Assembly (NCBI GenBank): GCA_031276685.1
Contig: JAISMQ010000074.1
Span: 1 to 8,738 of the forward strand
Reading direction: 5' to 3'
DNA: 8,738 bases
Source: Treponema sp.
GTDB lineage: Bacteria > Spirochaetota > Spirochaetia > Treponematales > Breznakiellaceae
Numbering within the stretch: the first letter of the stretch is position 1; every line of letters starts with the position of its first letter. The notes beneath the pieces are model-generated. The model did no database searches, had not been told where the DNA came from, and saw nothing but the letters and a program-made list of their open reading frames with translations. The position numbers and the translations under genes were made by a program. Below, piece after piece: positions 4,428 through 8,738 of this stretch.

Positions 4428-7247
4428 ATGATACGGCTTTTGTTTTTTCTCCGTTTCAGATCCCAACTGCGCCGCACGGATCAGCTCCTGGCGGACGGCC
4501 TGGAAGAGCGGATTCTGGAGCTGGTGCGGAACGCCGGGGGCCTTGAAAAGGGCGAGCGCCGTTTTATCGGGGCCCTGTTCCGGGAATCCGCGCCGGCCCT
4601 GGGCCTGGATATTTTCACCTGCGCCGAAGGCATCCTGGACCTGGTCGGGCGGGAGGCCGCCCGCCTGTACGGTTACGCCCTGATCATCGGGAAAGGTATC
4701 GACGACGCCGAAGCCGGGAGGCTCTGCCGGCTGTTCTCTTCCCCCCGGAATTCCGGCCTGTACTGCGACGGCGAAATCCGCAAGCTTCTTGGCTATTACC
4801 TCGTGTTCGATCCCGGGGCGCCGGCTTCCGGCCGGCCCGGCCCGGAGGCCGGCTATGCGCGCATGAGGGCCTTCAGGGATCCGGAGGGCTTCGGCTCCGC
4901 GCCCCCCCTTGAGGCGGAGCAGGCCCGGCGCGCCGGCATTGTAAAGCGGCTGAAACAGGCGCGCCGGAAGAACGTCCTGGTGCTGGGGCCGGAATTTTCG
5001 GGAAAACGGGCGGGGCTCTACGAGTTCTGCGCCGCCGGCGCCCCGCCGCTGGTGATCCGCTTTGCCGCGGGCGGGGGGCTGGCCCCCGTTTGCGACGCCT
5101 ACAGCCCGGTGATCCGCGCCTTCCTTGCCGGGCTACCGGCTTCCGGGCTACCGGATGCCTCCGGGGCGCTGAACTCCGGGGCCCCGGCACCGCCGGAAAA
5201 CGGCGCCCCGCTTTCCGGGGAACTGGAAGCCCTGTGGCAAAGCCTCTTCCGGGACCGGCTCCAGGGGGAAGCGCCCCTGTTCCTCCTGCGAAAGGGCGGC
5301 CGTTTCCTCGTCCTGCTCCTGGATTCGTACCTGGGGGCTTGCGCGGCGCGGGGGCTCAGGCCCGCCCTGATTCTGGAGGATCTTGACCGGGCGCCGGAAA
5401 GCGCCGCCCGGATTGCGCGGGAAGCCCTGGAGCCTTACGCCGCCAGGGGGCCGCTTGCGTCCCGGCTTGAGATCTACGGGACCGCGTCCGCCGGGGAGGG
5501 CGTTTCCCCCGCCTGGGACCGTTTTTTTTCCAAGGTTATCCGCCTGGAAGGGGAGGGGGCCGCGTATAGCCCCGACATGTCGCGGGATCTTTGGGAGATC
5601 TCCTACGCCTTCGCCCTGCTGGGCCCTTACTTCCCCGGCTCCCTGCTCCCCCAGCTTCTGGCCGAAGGGGGGAAATCCCCGGAGATGATCTCCCGCGCCC
5701 TGGGCATGCTGGCCCGGTCCGGCATCGTGGATACCGCGCAGGACCCCCGGCCCCGGATCCCCCGGTTTGTTTCCCGCGCGGAGGCGATCCTGGGCGGGCG
5801 GAAAGAACTGATCCGCGGCCTGGTCCGGGACCGCCTGCTGGACTGGGTGTTTACCAACCGCCTGCGCCCCTGTTTGGCCCTGCTGGAAGCCCTGGCGGAT
5901 CTGGGGGACGGGGCGGGGATCTTCGGAAGCATCGCCCGGGGGGACGAGCTTATCCTGCGGTCGGTCGTTACCGACATGACCAACGGCGTTTCCGCCGGAA
6001 TCGGGGAGGCCGTCCGGGGGGGGAGGCTGGAATCCGTTGTGGGGCCCGGCCGCGCCCCCACCGTGGCCTACCTGTACCGGATCCTCGGCGCCCTGCTGAA
6101 TGGGGACGACGGGGATATCAGGGAGGCGTTCCGCCGCCCCCCCGGGGAGGACCGGATCTACCCCCCCTTCAAAGCCCAGGTGCTGGTGAATACTGCGGCG
6201 TACCAGTTCGGAATCCGGGACATTGACTCCGCGCTCGGCACCATCAAGGCGGCCTTTATCCTGAGCCAGAAGGCGCCCTGGACCGGGCTTGCCCAGTCCA
6301 ACCGCCTGTTTTCGCTGGTCAACCTGGCCAAACAGCGGATGGGGGAAACGGCGGACTACGCGGGCTTCGCGGTCGAACACGCGGAACGATCCGCCGACTA
6401 CGGGGAACTGGCCGTGGCGTCCTACTATGCCGCCGCCGTCCAGACCCTGTACGGCAACCTCTCCCAGGCCGGGCGGCTCGCGGCTGCGGCGGAGGGCCAG
6501 GCCCTTACGGCCGGGCGGGCGGAATGGGCCGATCGCGCCCGCTTCTTCCAGGGCAAAATCGCCTTTGATCTGGGCTGCTACCAGGACGCCCTGCGGATCT
6601 TCCAGGCTGTCGCGGGGAACCCAGCGGGGAACCCCTCGGCGGAAAAACTTGCGCTGCTGGAAGCCTGGGCCTACCGGGCCCGGCTCTACTCCCGGAACCC
6701 CCTGCTGCCCGGGCCTTCCGGCGGCGCGGACACGGGGCTTTTCGAGATTGAAGGCGCCTACCTGGCCGGGGATTATGCGCGGGCCGCCGATCTGGCGGCG
6801 GCGCTGGGGGAAGCCCCCCCCGCCGATATCTTTGTCCACACCGAACAGCCCGACTGGCGCAGCGGCTTTGCCCAATGCGAACTCCTGCTCCTCCCCGTCC
6901 GGGAATTCCGGGACCGGATGATCTCGGTGTACCGGGCCCTGGCCCTGTGCCGCCTCTCCGCCGCCGGCGGGGCGGAGGCCCTTGGGATCATGCAGCGGGT
7001 CCTGCGGGACGAGCGGCTTTCGGAGATGGATCCCTGCGACGCCTTTTACTTCTTCGCCTGGTACCAGGTGCTTAAGGAATCCGGCGCGGCCCAGGTAGAC
7101 ATGAACACCGCCGTCAGCATGGCCTTTAAGCGGCTCCAGCGCCGGGCGAGCAGGATTGACGACCCCAAGATTCGGCAGGCATACCTTACCCAGCCCTACT
7201 GGAACAGCGCCCTCAGCCTGGCCGCCAGGGAGCACAAACTTATTTAG
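4428..7247 (+). CDS. Large STAND/AAA-like protein with degenerate P-loop and helical-repeat C-terminus
   Basis: The protein has 939 residues. The ATG at 4428 follows a G-rich stretch (GGGGG at 4413-4417), a modest ribosome site. Residues 1-130 form an N-terminal helical/alpha-beta region without a match I know; the first ten are hydrophobic and basic but are not a convincing membrane anchor. Residues 181-194 look like a Walker A loop (NVLVLGPEFSGKR) that keeps Gly192-Lys193 but has Arg194 where Ser/Thr normally stands. A Walker B-like strand LILEDLD is at 314-320. Residues 235-263 are a Gly/Ala/Pro/Ser-rich linker. After about 385 come winged-helix-like and helical segments, and about 580-790 reads as TPR-type helical pairs (AAYQFGIRDIDSALGTI, GCYQDALRIF, GDYARAADLA). 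The ending DPKIRQAYL...WNSAL resembles tails of MalT/AAA_16-type signalling ATPases. No output domain (HTH, cyclase, kinase) is visible. Likely a signalling or scaffold protein; function unknown. Confidence 0.85.
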   Translation: MIRLLFFLRFRSQLRRTDQLLADGLEERILELVRNAGGLEKGERRFIGALFRESAPALGLDIFTCAEGILDLVGREAARLYGYALIIGKGIDDAEAGRLCRLFSSPRNSGLYCDGEIRKLLGYYLVFDPGAPASGRPGPEAGYARMRAFRDPEGFGSAPPLEAEQARRAGIVKRLKQARRKNVLVLGPEFSGKRAGLYEFCAAGAPPLVIRFAAGGGLAPVCDAYSPVIRAFLAGLPASGLPDASGALNSGAPAPPENGAPLSGELEALWQSLFRDRLQGEAPLFLLRKGGRFLVLLLDSYLGACAARGLRPALILEDLDRAPESAARIAREALEPYAARGPLASRLEIYGTASAGEGVSPAWDRFFSKVIRLEGEGAAYSPDMSRDLWEISYAFALLGPYFPGSLLPQLLAEGGKSPEMISRALGMLARSGIVDTAQDPRPRIPRFVSRAEAILGGRKELIRGLVRDRLLDWVFTNRLRPCLALLEALADLGDGAGIFGSIARGDELILRSVVTDMTNGVSAGIGEAVRGGRLESVVGPGRAPTVAYLYRILGALLNGDDGDIREAFRRPPGEDRIYPPFKAQVLVNTAAYQFGIRDIDSALGTIKAAFILSQKAPWTGLAQSNRLFSLVNLAKQRMGETADYAGFAVEHAERSADYGELAVASYYAAAVQTLYGNLSQAGRLAAAAEGQALTAGRAEWADRARFFQGKIAFDLGCYQDALRIFQAVAGNPAGNPSAEKLALLEAWAYRARLYSRNPLLPGPSGGADTGLFEIEGAYLAGDYARAADLAAALGEAPPADIFVHTEQPDWRSGFAQCELLLLPVREFRDRMISVYRALALCRLSAAGGAEALGIMQRVLRDERLSEMDPCDAFYFFAWYQVLKESGAAQVDMNTAVSMAFKRLQRRASRIDDPKIRQAYLTQPYWNSALSLAAREHKLI

Positions 7248-7337
7248 CTGCGCCCGTAGCGAATATCATTGCAGTCTATGCGCTGGCCCTGCGCCCGAAC
7301 CTTGCTTTTTTCCCGCCCCCGGCCTTAGTCTTAGTAA

Positions 7338-7377
7338 GCGGCGTCCGCCGCAAAGCCCGGCCGCGCCGCAAAGCGGC
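7338..7377. repeat. Two hairpin-forming sequences sharing an 11-nt direct repeat, upstream of the sugar operon
   Basis: CGCCGCAAAGC occurs twice (7346-7356 and 7364-7374), 18 bp apart. Each copy sits in an inverted repeat: GCGGCG-TC-CGCCGC (7338-7351) and GCCGC-AAA-GCGGC (7365-7377). No T-run follows, so they are not intrinsic terminators of the upstream gene. They lie 19-58 bp before the oxidoreductase ATG, where a repressor site or a leader RNA structure would act. The rest of the 148-bp gap (7248-7395) holds a T6 run at 7306-7311, a tandem CTTAGT pair (7324-7335) and no promoter I would defend. Confidence 0.4.
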
Positions 7378-7395
7378 TGGAACGAGGGGGGACCT

Positions 7396-8535
7396 ATGGG
7401 GTCAATCAAAAAAGTCAAAGTCGCGGTGGTGGGCTGCGGCGTTATCAGCGAAATTTACCTGACCAACATGACCAGCAAGTTTGAAATTCTGGACGTGGTG
7501 GGCTGCTGCGACATCGTCAAGGAACGGATGGAGCGGCGGGCCAATCAATTCAACATCAAGCAGATGGTCATTGAGGAGATCCTCAACGACAAGGACATCG
7601 AACTGGTGCTGAACATCACGGACCCCGTGAACCACCCCCTGGTGTCCAGCCAGGTCCTTAACGCGGGGAAACACCTGTACTCCGAAAAGCCCATCGACCT
7701 TTCGATAGAGGCCGCCCGGGAGCTGGTGCGGCTTGCCGATAACAACAAGGTCCTCTACGGCAACGCCCCGGATACCTTCATGGGCCAGGCCATCCAGACC
7801 GCCCGTTTCTACCTGGATTCCGGCCTTATCGGCGATGTTACCTCGGTAACCGCCACGCTGAACCGGGATTCCGGCCTTTTGGCGGAACGTTACCCCTTTA
7901 CCGCGCTTCCCGGCGGGGGCATCGGCCTTGACGTGGGCGTCTATTACATTACCGCGATGCTCAGCCTGCTGGGCCCCGTTACCGAAGTTTCCGGCCTTGT
8001 CACCACCCTGAAACCCGAACGGACCCACTTTATCCCGGACAAACCGGACTTTGGGGAACAATTCCGGCTCCAGGCGGAAAATCTGGTGGTGGGGAGTTTC
8101 CGTTTCGCCTCCGGCGTCTTCGGCGCCCTCCACTTCAATTCCTCCAGCATCGGGAACGAAAAACCCCAGATCACCGTTTTCGGCACCGAAGGCATCCTCT
8201 ACCTGCCCGATCCCAACCAGTTCGGCGGCGAGGTAAAGGTTGTCCTTAAAGGCCACCCGGAACCCGTCACCCTGCCCTGCACCCACGCCTTTTCCAAAAA
8301 CAGCCGGGGCATCGGCCCTGCGGAACTGGCCTGGTCGCTGCGGAACGGCCGCCGCCCCCGGACCAGCAAGGAAATGGCCTTCCACGGCCTGGAACTCCTG
8401 TTGGGCCTCTACAAAAGCTGCGAAACCCGGCAGTTCTACACCATGACCAGCAGCTTCCAGCGTCCCGCGCCCATACCCCGGGGCTACCTGGACGAAAACT
8501 ACGGTTCCTCCGCCGAGGCCGGCCTGGCCCTGTAG
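7396..8535 (+). CDS. Gfo/Idh/MocA-family NAD(P)-dependent sugar oxidoreductase
   Basis: The protein has 379 residues. The ATG at 7396 is preceded by a G-rich ribosome site (GAGG at 7384-7387 leading into a G-run); the frame is open further upstream, but the protein family begins here. The N-terminal Rossmann fold starts with KVAVVGCGVISEIYL (8-22), followed by NITDPVNH (73-80) and the family signature SEKPIDLS (96-103), whose Lys98 is the usual catalytic/cofactor-site lysine. The C-terminal alpha/beta domain has PGGGIGLDVGVYYITAML (172-189), with Tyr183-Tyr184 where many members have His; this DxGxY form is known in glucose-fructose-oxidoreductase-type branches. The family oxidises or reduces hydroxyls of sugars, inositols and glycosides with NAD(P) in the cytosol; the exact substrate is not readable. 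The next gene, a GH4 enzyme, begins 12 bp downstream, so the two are almost certainly in one operon for carbohydrate use. Confidence 0.92.
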   Translation: MGSIKKVKVAVVGCGVISEIYLTNMTSKFEILDVVGCCDIVKERMERRANQFNIKQMVIEEILNDKDIELVLNITDPVNHPLVSSQVLNAGKHLYSEKPIDLSIEAARELVRLADNNKVLYGNAPDTFMGQAIQTARFYLDSGLIGDVTSVTATLNRDSGLLAERYPFTALPGGGIGLDVGVYYITAMLSLLGPVTEVSGLVTTLKPERTHFIPDKPDFGEQFRLQAENLVVGSFRFASGVFGALHFNSSSIGNEKPQITVFGTEGILYLPDPNQFGGEVKVVLKGHPEPVTLPCTHAFSKNSRGIGPAELAWSLRNGRRPRTSKEMAFHGLELLLGLYKSCETRQFYTMTSSFQRPAPIPRGYLDENYGSSAEAGLAL

Positions 8536-8547
8536 CCGGGGGAAACC

Positions 8548-8738
8548 ATGGCAAAGATAGCGCTTATCGGCGCGGGGAGCATCGTTTTTTGCAAGACCCT
8601 GCTCAACGACCTGTTCTCCACCCCCGTCCTCAAGGGTTCCCATTTTTCCCTCATGGGGCCTACGCTCTGGAAACTAGAAAAGATGAAGGTTTACGCGGAC
8701 CAGATCATCGGCAAGAATCACCTGGACGCCGCCGTTAG
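8548..8738 (+). CDS. Glycoside hydrolase family 4 protein, 5' end
   Basis: Sixty-three codons are visible and the frame runs off the window. The ATG at 8548 follows GGGGGA (8538-8543) with 4 nt spacing. The N-terminus MAKIALIGAGSIVFCKTLLNDLF (residues 1-23) matches the NAD-binding start of GH4 enzymes (alpha-galactosidase/alpha-glucosidase MelA/AglA-like), where GAGS is followed by F.K.L..D. GH4 enzymes cleave glycosides by NAD- and Mn-dependent transient oxidation at C3. Residues 35-45 read SLMGPTLWKLE; most GH4 proteins have an Asp-Ile-Asp/Asn type motif after this strand, so the usual acidic residue is replaced by Gly-Pro-Thr. Whether it is a true glycosidase or a relative cannot be judged from this fragment. 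Another NAD-dependent dehydrogenase of Rossmann type is the alternative. Confidence 0.75.
   Translation, partial: MAKIALIGAGSIVFCKTLLNDLFSTPVLKGSHFSLMGPTLWKLEKMKVYADQIIGKNHLDAAV

Noticed and set aside
5148..7235. 695-codon open frame antisense to the 939-residue gene
   Set aside because: Long antisense frames are expected in GC-rich coding DNA; the translation is Gly/Pro/Arg/Gln-rich without any domain, while the plus strand has clear motifs and helical repeats.
7248..7315. Terminator after the 939-residue gene (GCGC-loop-GCGC stem and T6 run)
   Set aside because: The stem is only four base pairs and is separated from the T-run by about ten bases.
7156..7395. 80-codon N-terminal extension of the oxidoreductase
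   Set aside because: It overlaps the end of the 939-residue gene, is Pro/Ser-rich and has no family homology; the ATG at 7396 has a ribosome site and the Rossmann fold starts right after it.
7402..8643. 413-codon open frame antisense to the oxidoreductase and GH4 genes
   Set aside because: It mirrors two recognised genes on the plus strand and its translation has no family motifs.

Overview
The window is GC-rich bacterial DNA (clearly above 60 % G+C by eye) with ordinary, densely packed protein genes. I see no rRNA, tRNA, CRISPR array, transposase or phage gene. The best guess at origin is a spirochaete of the Treponema group. This rests on remembered resemblance of the 315-residue sigma-like protein, the small secreted protein and the 939-residue ATPase-like protein to conserved treponemal proteins, and I could not check it. 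The sequence alone proves only a Gram-negative-like, saccharolytic bacterium with arginine metabolism.

Layout, left to right. (1) 2-694 (+): the 3' end of a two-component protein, with the tail of one receiver domain followed by a complete second one, probably a hybrid histidine kinase. (2) 691-1638 (-): a sigma-70-like/helix-turn-helix regulator that converges on gene 1 and overlaps it by four bases. Upstream lies a 157-bp gap with three helically phased A-tracts. (3) 1796-2785 (-): a DHH/DHHA1 phosphoesterase of the NrnA type, probably in one transcript with (4) 2819-3241 (-): a small exported protein with its own promoter. (5) 3312-4259 (-): a complete ornithine carbamoyltransferase. (6) A 168-bp divergent intergenic region carries an 18-bp near-perfect AT-rich palindrome. 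(7) 4428-7247 (+): a 939-residue STAND/AAA-like protein with a degenerate Walker A and a helical-repeat tail. (8) 7396-8535 (+) and 8548-end (+): a Gfo/Idh/MocA oxidoreductase followed 12 bp later by the start of a family-4 glycoside hydrolase, the beginning of a sugar-catabolism operon that runs off the window.

How the genes work together: genes 3 and 4 look co-transcribed, and the last two genes form a real functional pair, because both families work by NAD-dependent oxidation of sugar carbons. The other neighbours (signalling protein, sigma-like regulator, carbamoyltransferase, large ATPase-like protein) appear to be independent units. The most unusual items are the sigma-like regulator behind phased A-tracts, the large protein with the altered P-loop, and the start of the GH4 gene, which lacks the acidic residue normally found after its second beta strand. 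I found no clear evidence of a wholly new multi-gene system.
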